A DNA stretch of 64,000 nt. Source: Ptychodera flava (lineage: Eukaryota; Hemichordata; Enteropneusta; Ptychoderidae). Location: NCBI RefSeq assembly GCF_041260155.1, contig NC_091948.1, positions 3,084,001 to 3,148,000 on the forward strand. The letters run 5' to 3'. Shown in pieces: positions 23,333 to 34,900 of the stretch; the first letter of the stretch is position 1; each line of letters opens with the position of its first letter. The notes below the pieces were generated by a model that had not been told where the DNA came from, ran no database searches, and saw only the letters and a program-made list of their open reading frames with translations. The position numbers were made by a program, and so were the translations under genes.

Positions 23333-23338
23333 TTTATA
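23333..23338 (-). promoter_or_regulatory. TATA box of the alpha-crystallin gene
   Basis: TATAAA on the minus strand, about 250 bases upstream of the start codon, which predicts a transcription start near 23305 and a 5' UTR of about 220 bases. It lies 22 bases downstream, on the minus strand, of the TGACGTG motif. Confidence 0.55.
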
Positions 23339-23359
23339 CTCACCGCCTGTCGCTAAACA

Positions 23360-23366
23360 CACGTCA
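23360..23366 (-). promoter_or_regulatory. UPRE/ATF6-XBP1 core TGACGTG
   Basis: The minus strand reads TGACGTG, the core of the unfolded-protein-response element bound by ATF6 and XBP1 in vertebrates. A 7-base match alone is weak; its position between the TATA box and a perfect ERSE is what makes it notable. Confidence 0.5.
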
Positions 23367-23382
23367 GCTAACTGTATCTCGT

Positions 23383-23401
23383 CCAATGAGAGTGACCCAC
23401 G
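23383..23401 (+). promoter_or_regulatory. ER stress response element (ERSE), CCAAT-N9-CCACG
   Basis: CCAAT (23383-23387), nine bases, then CCACG (23397-23401): an exact match to the NF-Y/ATF6 element found in promoters of ER chaperones such as BiP. It lies about 300 bases upstream of the alpha-crystallin start codon and 238 bases upstream of the HAX1 start codon. ERSEs act in either orientation, so it could serve one or both genes. Confidence 0.65.
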
Positions 23402-23638
23402 CAAGCATAGGATATCGATGAGTCCGCTGAGTTTGATGTACACGTGTATCTTGTTTGATTGCATCAGTGTTTACATCCAAAGTTCTAAAAATAGCAAGTA
23501 TGAATGACATCATGATTTGCCACTACGCATGACCGTGTACGTTTTACGGCCAGATTGTCGTGAATTTCCGTATTAGTGAGAACGGAACAGAAGCTTCGCG
23601 AGCAATCTGGCATTGTCCCTGAGGAACAGGAAGTCAGT

Positions 23639-26600
23639 ATGAACTTTCATGACTTTTTCGGAAATATTTTCGGTTTTCCTCGACATAGACGACCACCCAG
23701 GTTAGTAACGCTTTCCGGATGTTGCCGTTCAACCCCAAACCCCAGGCAAAACCTCGAGCGACTGTACTGCAGTCTGTACCAGTCTTACATCATAGGAAAA
23801 ATTACACACACAAATCTTGCAGTCTATACCTAACTACTGTAAATGTATTTATCATCTCAGACTCTGTTTCCCTGCGATAGTCACTCTGCCTATCATCCAA
23901 TTTTCACACACTCTGGCAACGCCAAGATCATGACGAATATAAATGTTAGGCAATATTACAACAGTGTTGAGAATTGTAATATCGAGATAATTTTTTTCCT
24001 CCACCAGTCCATGACATGATCTCACCATGGAGCTAGAAACGTATCTCACAATCATAAAACAACATAACTGTCATACACATATGTACCATATGACCTTTTC
24101 AGGGATGATGATGATGAGGATGAACATGGAGGCATTTTTGGTTTCCATGGTTTCCATGATGATGGTGCCGATGAAGACCAAGAGCATGGTGACTCCCATG
24201 GTGATTTTTTCGGGGATCCATTCCAAGGTTTAGCTCGGGAAACAGAAGACATGTTCAGACATTTTGAGAGACATTTCAATGAGATGTTTAAAAATTTTGG
24301 TTTGGCAGAATTTCCCCCGATAAGTGAGTAATGTTGATATTTTTACTTTTTAAAGTACAGTAATTGGTATGGAGCCAGTGTAGAGTTATTACACAGATGA
24401 TGAAATACCAATGTCACATTTCAAACATGTATTATGGAGTTCTGTGCAGTACCTTAATGTACCTGCTTACGTTAAGTTTATCCCTCCCAAACAGAGTAGG
24501 AAATGACTGCCAATTTAAAGTTCAGGGCTGGTAAATTGTCCATTGGGAAGTGGAAATTTTACAATGTAACCTGCCATATAGATGGGTGGATATAGGTCAG
24601 ATGGGATCATAGGCAAGGTGTTCTGGGTATACTGTGGGCAAGACATACCATATTGTCAAGGCAGCTAGTTTTTGCTTTTGCAGCAACTTTTATTTATAAT
24701 TCACAGTCACATGCACTGATGTCTGTCATTATTTTCCATTGATGTCCTATACTACCGAAAGTTATGATGTCATCGTGCAGTTTTTGATTCACACTTTTGG
24801 CTCATTTTTGCAAAAAACTCGCCAAATGCTACTTTTTTCTCGCATTTGCGATTTGGCGAGTGGGCAACGGAAACACTGCAGTATTCATCATGTACCTCTA
24901 ATAAAAAGTCTGACTCCTTGACTATTGCTGTTTTCCGTGCAACCCTTCTGTAGGGCAGGTAGCTCATATAGATCTTTGAATTCCTTATTCATAGACTGGC
25001 AAATGTTATTATGAATTACGGATAAAGTGTCATGCCACATTGTAACACAACTGATGTATAGATGTTGATATGCATCTTCATAAACAAAGGTTATTTAAAA
25101 ATCTACAAATTTACAAAAAGAGAACAGATCAAAGAGAGGCAAATGAGCAATTTGAATTTCTTTAATTTGTCATGACATATAATGTTATGGATGCATTTTG
25201 ATTTCCAAGGTGACCATTTTCAATCAATGCTAACAATGTTGTCCAAATTGTGATGGTGACAAGTAGAAATAGTGTTGGAGTGTATTGTTGTCTTTTTTCA
25301 TGTCAGTTTCTGTATACTTTGATATTGGTCTCTACAAAGCAGATAAATAGAACAAACACAAGACAAGTAGATCAATTTCGTCATCAAATATAGAAACTTG
25401 ACAATTTGTGTGTGTTTTTTTCTGCAGATGTACCATCAATTGAAGGTCCGAAATCGGAGGGAAAGTCAGATCCTTGAGAGATGAAATGCTTAAGAAACCA
25501 AATGCAGAAAAATTTTCAGATGCAGAGAGGAAGCCCTTGCCGTTTGATGATAGTAAAGTAAGTACACATTCCATTAACTCCAACACCGTAAAGCTGCAGT
25601 TGTGCTTATGCTAGATTACAAGGGTTTCCTAAATACCAATAATTGATGAAAATTTTAAAACAATTATAATTTATCAATTATCATATTTACTATTCTAGTT
25701 CTGTTTCAAGTACATAGCTTGAAGATATTATTCACTCTACTTGAAAAATTTCTTATTCTTATCAGACTGTGTTTGAATCAGATTCTGCAAAGATCAATTA
25801 CCAATAGCTGTCTAAATGTCATTTAATGTTTTGAATAGAAAATATCCAGTTTTCTGAAATATTAGTGTATTTCTTATTGATTTCCAGCCATTTTTCAAAG
25901 AGTGGCATTGGAACTTGCCATACAGGTTACCAAGGTCAACACAACCACCAACCAGGGACGAAAAGAGGGATCGAGGTAACATAAGCTGTATCATTAAAAT
26001 ACGTAAATTTTGGATTGTAACTGGAATGTAGCTAGTACAGGATAGCATAGTACTTTTTGTGTATATATTCATAAAAAATCATAATGTCTTTAATCAGTGT
26101 GTCTTCTGACTAAAAGTGCTACAATTTGATACCTTTGAAGAACTTGCTCAGATTGCCCAGATATCTCTTTAGTAGAATAATCTTAAATAGGTGCACAGTA
26201 ACAAATGAAACACCCAAACATTTGCATTGTCTCATCACTTGTAACTTGTCTTGAGTAGTTGTTGTTCCCCAGGGGTAAATTACAAACTCCTAACTGCATC
26301 TTGTCGATACTGTTGTATTGTAGATTTAGATGGTGAGATCTCTGCTGGCAACTTGGATGCCATCTTGCCAGGTGGCAACCAGAGTCCAGACCGAATTGTG
26401 CCAGACCAGCCCCAAAGCAGGTCATTCTTCCGTAGTGTGTCTGTGACTAAAGTGAGAAAACCAGATGGGGTAAGTGCTGATTTGGTCACATTGTGGAAAA
26501 CAAGTCTTTGGAAGGGAAAAATTCCATCAAACTCTGAATAGAAGGACTTTAACACTTAGCCCATAGGTAGGAAACCCTCAGGTCAGATATTCCAAGTTGT

Positions 26601-27370
26601 AGTGTATTCACTATTGCATTAACATGTCAAACGTCAGATCATGAATCTTGAAATTATTTCCCTGCCAAGGGTGTTGTGATTAAACAATCCATATTGGTAT
26701 GCAAATGAGTAATTTCAAAAAATCATGAAAATTGGCGTGTGAACATCAAAACGCATTTGCATTGGATGTGAATGTACTATGTAAAATGTAAATATATCCA
26801 CTGTGTGCTGACTTTATCATTTTCTGAATTTTTTTTTGTGAATGATGGTACTGCTTTTTGAAATTTGTCCACTAGAACTAATAGCTTGGTTAATTTTAAA
26901 TTATTTAGCTGACATTTTCCGTAAAGTGTTTTTCCATTCTTTTTAAAAATACTATATTTAATTCACTTTTATGTCGTGATTTGCTTTTGTATGTCTTACG
27001 GCATTCTGAACAAAATCACAACTTCTCTTTAGTACAGTATTGTGTGTGGTTTCCAATTTACATGCTATTGTGATAAATGCAAATTCCAAATACATGGTGT
27101 AGTAATATCATTTCATCTGGAATTACCTATCCCATCCATGCTTGTATATGTCATTCTTATCCACAGAGTATAGAGGAACGTAGAACTGTGAGAGATGACA
27201 AAGGCAATGTTGAGACCACGGTCACAACAATTGATGCCGATGGAATCAGACAGAGTCCATCAGGAGCTCCGGAAATTCCTATTAATGCTCCAAGACGACC
27301 AGTTGTACAGGAACCCATCCTGCCAGATGGATCAAAGTCAATATTTGAAAAGTTGTTTGGCAAGAGATGA
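23639..27370 (+). CDS. HAX1: HAX1, HCLS1-associated anti-apoptotic protein (6 exons, apparent frameshift in exon 3)
   Basis: HAX1 in mammals is a mitochondrial intermembrane-space factor that supports CLPB, PARL and HTRA2 and restrains apoptosis. Exons: 23639-23700, 24103-24323, 25428-25557, 25888-25975, 26324-26469, 27167-27370. Family marks are MNFHDFFGNIFGFPRHRR, the acidic box DDDDEDEHGG, FGLAEFPP, LRDEMLKKP, RSFFRSVSVTKVRKPDG, SIEERRTVRDDKGNVETTVT and the C-terminal IFEKLFGKR. With one base restored the product would be about 283 residues (human 279). As given, exon 3 reads into TGA at 25475-25477, while the family sequence LRDEMLKK continues in the next frame. Every other junction is in phase, so a one-base deletion near 25473 is the simplest reading, either an assembly error or a true null allele. 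AATAAA at 27386-27391 is the likely poly(A) signal. Confidence 0.92.
24324..25427 (+). other. HAX1 intron 2
   Basis: AT-rich intron with no recognisable gene or clear transposon ends. Short open frames near 24739-24967 match nothing known to me. Confidence 0.7.
26470..27166 (+). other. HAX1 intron 5
   Basis: AT-rich intron; nothing recognised. Confidence 0.7.
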
Positions 27371-27717
27371 CATCTGAAACTTGTAAATAAACTATCTTTG
27401 GAATTGTTGTAACTGATCAGCCGTATCACAGGATTATATGGATATCATATGCTGTACATGTGTTTCTCTTTTGCTGATTGGTTGGTTCTGTCTCATCCAA
27501 CACCTCTCAATGGCCAATTTCTGAATGTATTTGTGTCTCATAAATTGAGTGAAATCACATAGACTATTCTTCTTTGAAGTATAATCTGTGTTATTTGGAT
27601 TACACACAATGATACAAAAAATGAAACGGCTTGTACTCTTGGTGTTTTCTCACTCTAGTCCATAGTTTCTAACAATATGAAGCACTTGATTAATGTTTTT
27701 TATTATCCAATGTACTG

Positions 27718-28064
27718 AGGTAGTATGCGCCTTGAAAGTGAAAGAAAAACTTTTGCTCAAATTTTCCACAATGAAACTTTCAACCATTCTCTTGAATCAA
27801 GAATAAAAATCAGAGTTTACCATGGAATTTTTTTTACAAGAGAAACAAATCACCTAATATTTCCCATTATTTGAAAATCAAAATGGCCGCCATCCCTCTG
27901 CTAATGAGGGGAAAATATACTTTATGATTTTTGAAAAACTAAGATGGTGAACATTTTTCTTCCTGCACAAGCTTTAAAATATGCCTTAACAAGTGGTAGA
28001 CTAGACAAGAATTGTAAAAAATTTATAGTCAAAATATCTGTCCAGGAGGTGCATTCTACCTTAA
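27718..28064. mobile_element. TTAA-type MITE, copy 1
   Basis: The left end AGGTAGTATGCGCCTTGAAAG and the right end, read inward TTAAGGTAGAATGCACCTCC, are inverted repeats with a few mismatches. A second copy of its left 190 bases is at 63691 onward in the same orientation, preceded by TTAT. The reconstructed end TTAAGGTAGWATGCACCTC suggests a piggyBac-like TTAA target. There is no coding capacity. Confidence 0.6.
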
Positions 28065-28426
28065 CTTGAGTGCACATAGCAAGCAGTATAAACTGAGTCA
28101 TTGTGAGTCAGGATTATCAGCTTGCACTTGTCAAGTTAGAGTTGCTAACTGTTGCATGGGTGGTTGTGTGTGAAATATGATCAAAGTGTCAATACCACTT
28201 CATGTGTGCAACATAATATTTACATGCTAATTTATTAACATATGGTTTGGATCATTAACCCGATCCTCTCTTTAAGGTGTTGTTATCAGGTCTTGTTAGC
28301 TATCAGTACATTTGACATCAATATAACTGGTTGAAATAAAGATACACTTTAAATGTCTGTACTTTTGTTTTATTAATTCACTGCATTAATTGTGTCAGTG
28401 GTGTATTTGGATTTGGTAAAGTATCC

Positions 28427-28526
28427 TGGCAGTATGAGAGGTCAGTTTTCCTGGTAGTATGAGAGGTCAGTTTTCCTGGTAGTATGAGAGTTCAGTTTTC
28501 CTGGTAGTATGAGAGGTCAGTTTAGC
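28427..28526. repeat. 25-bp minisatellite, 4 copies
   Basis: Unit TGGTAGTATGAGAGGTCAG plus TTTTCC, repeated four times with single substitutions. Confidence 0.9.
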
Positions 28527-29087
28527 CAAATCAAAGCCATTAATTCAGGATCACTCCGTAACTCTAGCTGTCTGATCGATAACACAATGTTTAATCAGGT
28601 TGAACATATTAAAATTTTTGCAGAACTTTTATGCAAACATGTGGCGAATCACGTCTTATTTCCTCTCATTTGGACAGTGTGTGTGTGTTCATGTGTGGCA
28701 ATTGAAAATGTTCCCCATGGTTCAGCACTTCCTGTATATTTTAAAATTTGTTATAAAGAAATGTAATGGTTGAAGATTGTGTTTTGGCCCGTCCAGCCTG
28801 GAAGAGTAACTGATCGATGTGACAAACAAGTCTCCCAGAAGCACAAGGTTTGACTGTTTTGATGAAACGATTTACAAATACTAGTCTTCAGCTACCGTTC
28901 AGAGAGTGTGCTCTGGGAATATATGTGCAAGGAGAGAAGCATGACACTCTGTGGTAGCATTGATGGGATATTCCTATTTTTGCAAATTTCCAAACATGAG
29001 AAATTATGGAAGTCTTTTGATAGAAATTTATTGTTATTAACACAACCAAACTTCTGACATGCAATCTTGAACATGTACCAGAGACTG

Positions 29088-29109
29088 AGAGAGAGAGAGA
29101 GAGAGAGAT
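29088..29109. repeat. (AG)n microsatellite
   Basis: An uninterrupted run of about eleven AG dinucleotides in the HAX1-TENT2 intergenic region. Confidence 0.9.
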
Positions 29110-29727
29110 TTTTTGTGGAAATAACAACCAATACATTTGAACTTGTTGCTATGTTTTTCATCAAGTGACGCTGAAGAGTATTACCTGTGCATAATTTGAA
29201 GTGACAAGATCATGAGACGAGTGAACATTCACAGGTTTGCTTACATACATGCAGAGTAGTGTGTGCGTAATGAAATCTCCAAATGCAGACTGACAATGTC
29301 AGTGTTTCTCTTTGACAAAAAGACAAACTCATTATTATATTCATTTATTTATTTATTTTATTACAAAACATGAAAAAAGTCTGAACCTGAACAAAAAATA
29401 ACAACAAAATGAACCAAACAGGAAAACCTTACTTCAATGAGTATAATGATTCAGAAACTCTAGTAAACTTATAACAGTAACCTTGGCCCTGATGGACATC
29501 AGTAGAAAGAATTTCATTGTAACACGGAATGAAATTTGAAAGCGTTGCTGGACACTCAGAGAAACATCATTTGTACGTTTCTATTTTTTGTTCATTCTCT
29601 AAATAAAATGATGAATTAATCTGGGTTGATCCACCATGTATACAAACATTTCCTTGTTAAGTTGACTTACGTTTGAAAAAATTCCAAGAAAGAAAAAAAT
29701 GTCTACAGAACTTGAACAAATACTAAC

Positions 29728-29767
29728 AGTTCCAGAGGGCGCCTTTTAAGGCCCTCTGGGAGGAACT
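29728..29767. repeat. 40-bp palindrome
   Basis: AGTTCCAGAGGGC faces GCCCTCTGGGAGGAACT around GCCTTTTAAG, consistent with a minimal MITE remnant. No target duplication was seen. Confidence 0.5.
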
Positions 29768-31916
29768 AGGATATAAAGGGTTACAAAAAACTAGTCACAA
29801 TGTTGTTGAAATGGTTGACTCCAGATCACATGATCATTAATGCATTTCTTTTATACTAAAGATATTTGATTGTGTACCCTACAGACACCAGCCTGTACTT
29901 TTACTACTTTGTAGACCAAAACAAATTACAGATTGACACATGCAAGATAATTGTTGAAACAAGTACCACAACTCTATTTATCATGATGGCAGTTGGACCT
30001 TTTTGATAACAAATGCAGGTGAAAAGATCATCACACCTTCCAGTCCTGGGTAGACCTGAACAACGCTGGGCCCCTTCTTCCCTGTGAGACAATAAGGTTC
30101 TTTTAGGGGGTGCTTCCAAGGCTTTATGAAGTAACTGGGCCCCTAGGACTATGTTGATTTGTAAAACTCTTCAAAGTGGACCCAGTATTGTTAAGCCCTG
30201 CCCTGTATATAGTTGAATTGTGTGTGAGAAATATTTCAGTACAGAAATGGTGTACAATGAATACATCAGTCTTTTTTTCCTGACTACTTGTTTTTTTTCT
30301 GTTCTATAATATCATGGTAACTGGTGAAAAGTACTGGTAATTCATAAAATGTTTGAAACAAAATCTTGCAGTGATTGTGTTTTAACTGAATTAAGGGAGC
30401 GAGACAATTTTTATCTATTTGGGTATCAAAATATCTGTCCAGCATGAATTCAACTACAGTGAAAAAAGTTACGGAACCACTGATACATGACAGGAAATGA
30501 ACTTGGAAAGTTTTGAAAAACATTACTCCAGAGTTTATTGAGTTTTGAGAATTTGCTGTGCATTTACTCAGTATTGTGTGAACAAGGAGAGCTTCATTAA
30601 ACATAAAACACAATGATGGCAGTGAGGTTAGGATGTTCACCATGTCAACCTGTTGCCGAGTGTAATAACAACAGACCTTCATTTCAACATTTACACAACA
30701 GTAATGTGGAGACAAAGAAGAGTTGCTCTTTTCAAAATTTGGAATGTCAATTGCAAAATTTGATCAAGTTTGGCACCTTAAAATGATGCTGTAATTGTAC
30801 TATATACACTGTTAAACAGTTTTACAGAACATTGATAAGACTGGAAGAGCACATTGAGTAAGTTTTATCTCATAATATGCCAAAAAGTTTGGTATATTCT
30901 TGCTAAACTAATCCCTGTCATCTTCTGAAAGAAAAAATCTCAATATATTACTCTTGCAGCATAATTTCAAGTCGACATCTGTAAGTGTAACACAGAAACA
31001 ATAAATAATTTCAAAGTATAACACAAATATGTGACATTTTGGTATGAAAGTTTTCAATGCACGTGGTCACATCACACTATGCAATGCTAACACACCTATA
31101 AGTCACTGAAAATGAAAAGTGTAATTCTATAAAGGAGACACTTTGCATGTTTCTTCAATGGAATGTCTGGATCCACCAACAGAAGAAAGCTTTGACTGAC
31201 AGATTCTGTAATGGCGTTTATCCTGAGACCATAGATGATCGTAGCAGTTCCCTTCTATCGGCATCTACAGAGGGACTTGATAGAAGTTGGTTATTACCCA
31301 TTGCATGTTTGGTATATCGTCCTGCATATATCACACAGGGCTTCACTTGGCATCATGCAATGCATGGTGTAGCACTTGATGACGAGCCATTAATCATTCC
31401 ACCATAGATTTCACACTTCATGTTTTGTGAAAAACGCAAGTACTCCACGTTCTCCATTATTTGAAACGGTACATTTTTTGACAGATTTGTTTGTCAGTTA
31501 TCTGACACCTGCTAAGAAAGCAGTGTGTCGACAGGATATTGTTCATTTTTCATCCCAGACAGCATGTAACTGCAAAACAATTTTCATAAGCTCCATACTT
31601 CACCTTCTAAAGGGATAGATTCCTTTGTATCTTCCGTTGAATGCATATTCTTTGGTTCAGTATGGTACACAGCTGATATCATTTGATAACAGATAACAAA
31701 AACAGCCTTACTGTTCTGCTCCTGGTGACTACAGATAAGTTGAGTAACTCACCACTTGGTATCATGATTAGCATGTGTCGATATCTCACAAAAATCTGCA
31801 TCTCACACCTTTGACATCAGTGGGTATGTAATATTTCCTGACGTAACACTTGATATCTGTCAAAATCTGTAATATCATTGCATGACCCTTGACAGTACAT
31901 ACAGTACCACTCGAGT

Positions 31917-34900
31917 TTATAGTATGTCGTTCAAACTGGTAGCTTTTCCAATCTTCCTGTTTGTGTTTTTGAAGGTGTCAACGATCTGTTCATATTTGGA
32001 CTGCAGATACACTGGTCTTGCAGTGTTGTTGCTGTCAAATGGTTCTGTGTAACAAGAAAAAAAACTTACTGATATACAGAGAGACAGCAGGCTAAAAAGA
32101 TCCTAATGATTATTATAGGGGTTGAAAATTGTGCAATTTGTAAACAATTTCTAGTAGCTATATAACAATGACACGAAATTTTCGAAGATCAAATATGGTG
32201 AACTTTTTATGGCAAGACATTTGTCAACATAATTATTTCAAATCTGATGGCTGAACTTTAATAACCACAGACCCTTTTCTTTAGGGTCTATGTTTTAACT
32301 TTCTTGAACTCTTATTAGTGGGTTAAACCTCATCATTAAAAGAAACATTTTTCAGTGAGAACGACTTTCAATAGTGTCAAAAATTTAGATGGCCTTTACA
32401 TGCCTCATTGAATTGCTACAAAGCTGTCGACAGCCTTGGATTTATTATCTGTCAGATCAATGTCTTATCCCTTTAAGGGGAAGTTCACCACAGCTGATTT
32501 TTAAATATAAGGTCACTTACTCCAGAAGAGCATTTTTCACCACTTATAACTCGTGTGAATTTTACAAAAACGGATAAAAATAGTGGCAGAGGTTGCATTT
32601 TAGGGCTTCATCAACTCACTGTATTTTGAATCATGGGAATAAGTGCCAAGCTGGGCACTTTCATCACGTGATATGGCAGGTACCATCTTCTGAAGGGTAT
32701 TGCATTGTCCACTCACTCACTTTCAAGCTAGGTTCTGCGTATTTGCATAACTTAAACAATAGTTATGCAAATACGCAGCGCATGGTGTCACCGTGAATGA
32801 CAATGACAAGTCTAAACTGGATGTATTTTATGATTCAGAGAGAAATCAAAAGTGGTTTCACCTAACTTTGCAACATTGCAAGAGTTCATCAAAATTTTCT
32901 TTCAAATTTGCAGACCAGAACTTTAAATTTAATGTTTCTCAATCTGATAATAAGCGGTTTATTCTGTATTATGCAGAGTTCATTGTCGACAGCAATGTGG
33001 ATTTAATGCATATTGTGAGCCCTGATAAATCAGCCTCAATGATGATTAGAAGCATAGACAATAAAGAAACGTTTCTCTACTGTCTACATGAGAAGTAACA
33101 ACCAAAATGGAAACTACAGTACAGCAATAGGTAGTATACTTCTAGTACTGTGATTTTCAAATGTCCTAAATGATAGGGACAAATTTCATAGTAAATGCTG
33201 GTGGATACTTGTCCAGAAAAATTAATATGCCATCATCAGAGCCAATGCTCTCATTGTTACTGACCAAGTTTTCATTCACCTTCGATGCATATGTGTTTCC
33301 AGTGATATGGCTCAGAGACATTCAGTGACTTCTTTGGATAAGCAATGCCCAGTCTGACTGAGATGACCTGCGATGAAAAACTGTAGAAGACAGGTAGAGG
33401 GGTGTCAATCCACATAGCAACATACTGTCATGAGAGTGTAACTTCACAGCATCATTTTCAGTCGCTACAGCTAATATTACGACTGATTTAAACATGCTCA
33501 AAGATCATAAAATCCTGATCACTGGTGCTTTGAGCTTATCTCAGTACTCAACAAACACTTTTTTTTTCTGAGGAATATTCTCATCAAAGATGACATGAAA
33601 ACCACCTAATCCTATGTATTTTCAAAAGGCTGAGACTCTTAAGTTTAGTATGGTAGCAATAGTTTACTCAAAGGATGAAGCAGTACATTTGTAGCGTAGA
33701 AAACCAAATTTTGGTATCAATGATAGACATTAATTTAAGTAAAATCTTGATTTTACTTCATGAAATTTAATATCTCATTTGAAACTAGAGTATATGTGGA
33801 AAAAACAATTTTGTTTTGCATTGTCTATTCACATTCTTAAATGACAGAGGTTGAAAGATTGATATTAAAAAAGTGATTAAAATCCTGATAACCAAACTGA
33901 AATGACTCTTATTCAAAATGTAAAAATTTTCTTGCCAAACAAAACTGTATTTAGTTGTAGTGTTTAAAGAAAATACCGGTGATATGAATATTTCACAAAA
34001 TTTGACCATGCCAGAGTGGAAGTAAATATTTTTGAAATGTTGAAAATGGGAGAAAAAAGAGCCAGAAAATTTGGGTGATTTGCACAAATTTAAACCAAAT
34101 CAACTTACAATTGCTTGTCCTGATAAAAGGTGAACCTAACCAATTAAATTAATATATTTATCATGGGTTAACAAATTACTGAAAATTGAATGAATCTTTG
34201 CAAAAAAGCAATTTTGAGCAAAATACACTGTGTTATGTGCCACCTTAAATGCCCCCTAAATGAAAGGGAAACATTTTAAAAGTACATGCTGGTGGATACT
34301 TGTCCTATAAAGCTGTCATCAAAGTCATCAAAGTCAATGCTCTCAATCAGGTCCCATGTTTTCACCCTGTCGTGACAGTCAATGCCATTGTTGAAATTTG
34401 TAGCAGTATCATTGGCCCTTCAGTGTTTGCATTGTTTAACTTGCAAAAACATTGGTACACAGTTGCTGTGCTTGACCATACTGACTGTCTAGCTGAGTGC
34501 CAGTGAGGAATTCCATAACAGATTGCATTGCATTGCTAGACAAATTTTTTCAGCAAAACCTATCACAACATAACTATTCATAACGGCAGGATGTGCTGTG
34601 TATATAATTTGAAAAGAACCCATATTAAACAGAATTCAAGCTGGCATCACCCGAGGTTGTCTAACCACACAAAAGGGTATGATTTGTGTCTTGTCTATGA
34701 CATGCTCCAAGTGTAATCACCATACTGGTGCTCACACTTTGATCACACAGTGATAGCTAAAACATAACATAATCTAGCTGCACACAGTGATTTTATGACA
34801 CACAAGTCTGTGATAACTGATGTACACTGTGACACTAAATAAATGTAATCTTACACAATCATTTCTGAAATACAGCTCACTTACTCAAACTCCTCTGCAA

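Larger units (their letters stand above)
23087..23638. promoter_or_regulatory. Divergent promoter region, alpha-crystallin gene / HAX1
   Basis: The two start codons are 552 bases apart and face away from each other. Besides the TATA, UPRE and ERSE motifs, CCAATGCGTGG at 23246-23256 places a CCAAT box beside CGTGG. This is like ERSE-II parts but in the wrong relative order, so I do not call it as one. Confidence 0.6.
27371..31916. other. Intergenic between convergent HAX1 and TENT2
   Basis: The HAX1 3' UTR occupies the first bases (signal at 27386). The interval then holds a MITE at 27718-28064, a 25-bp minisatellite at 28427-28526, an AG run at 29088-29109, a TTTA run at 29340-29360, and a small palindrome at 29728-29767. 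Its last part is probably the TENT2 3' UTR on the minus strand; its end could not be fixed. A 143-codon minus-strand frame at 30284-30715 shows no family resemblance. Confidence 0.5.
32045..34884 (-). other. TENT2 last two introns
   Basis: These introns flank the 101-bp exon at 33280-33380. They contain an octamer hairpin at 32736-32777, an unrecognised 101-codon plus-strand frame at 32793-33098, and a diverged duplicate of about 100 bp (33155-33260 and 34243-34370). Confidence 0.6.

Noticed and set aside
30284-30715. 143-codon minus-strand frame
   Set aside because: No family resemblance, no splice context, and probably inside the TENT2 3' UTR; length is within chance expectation here.
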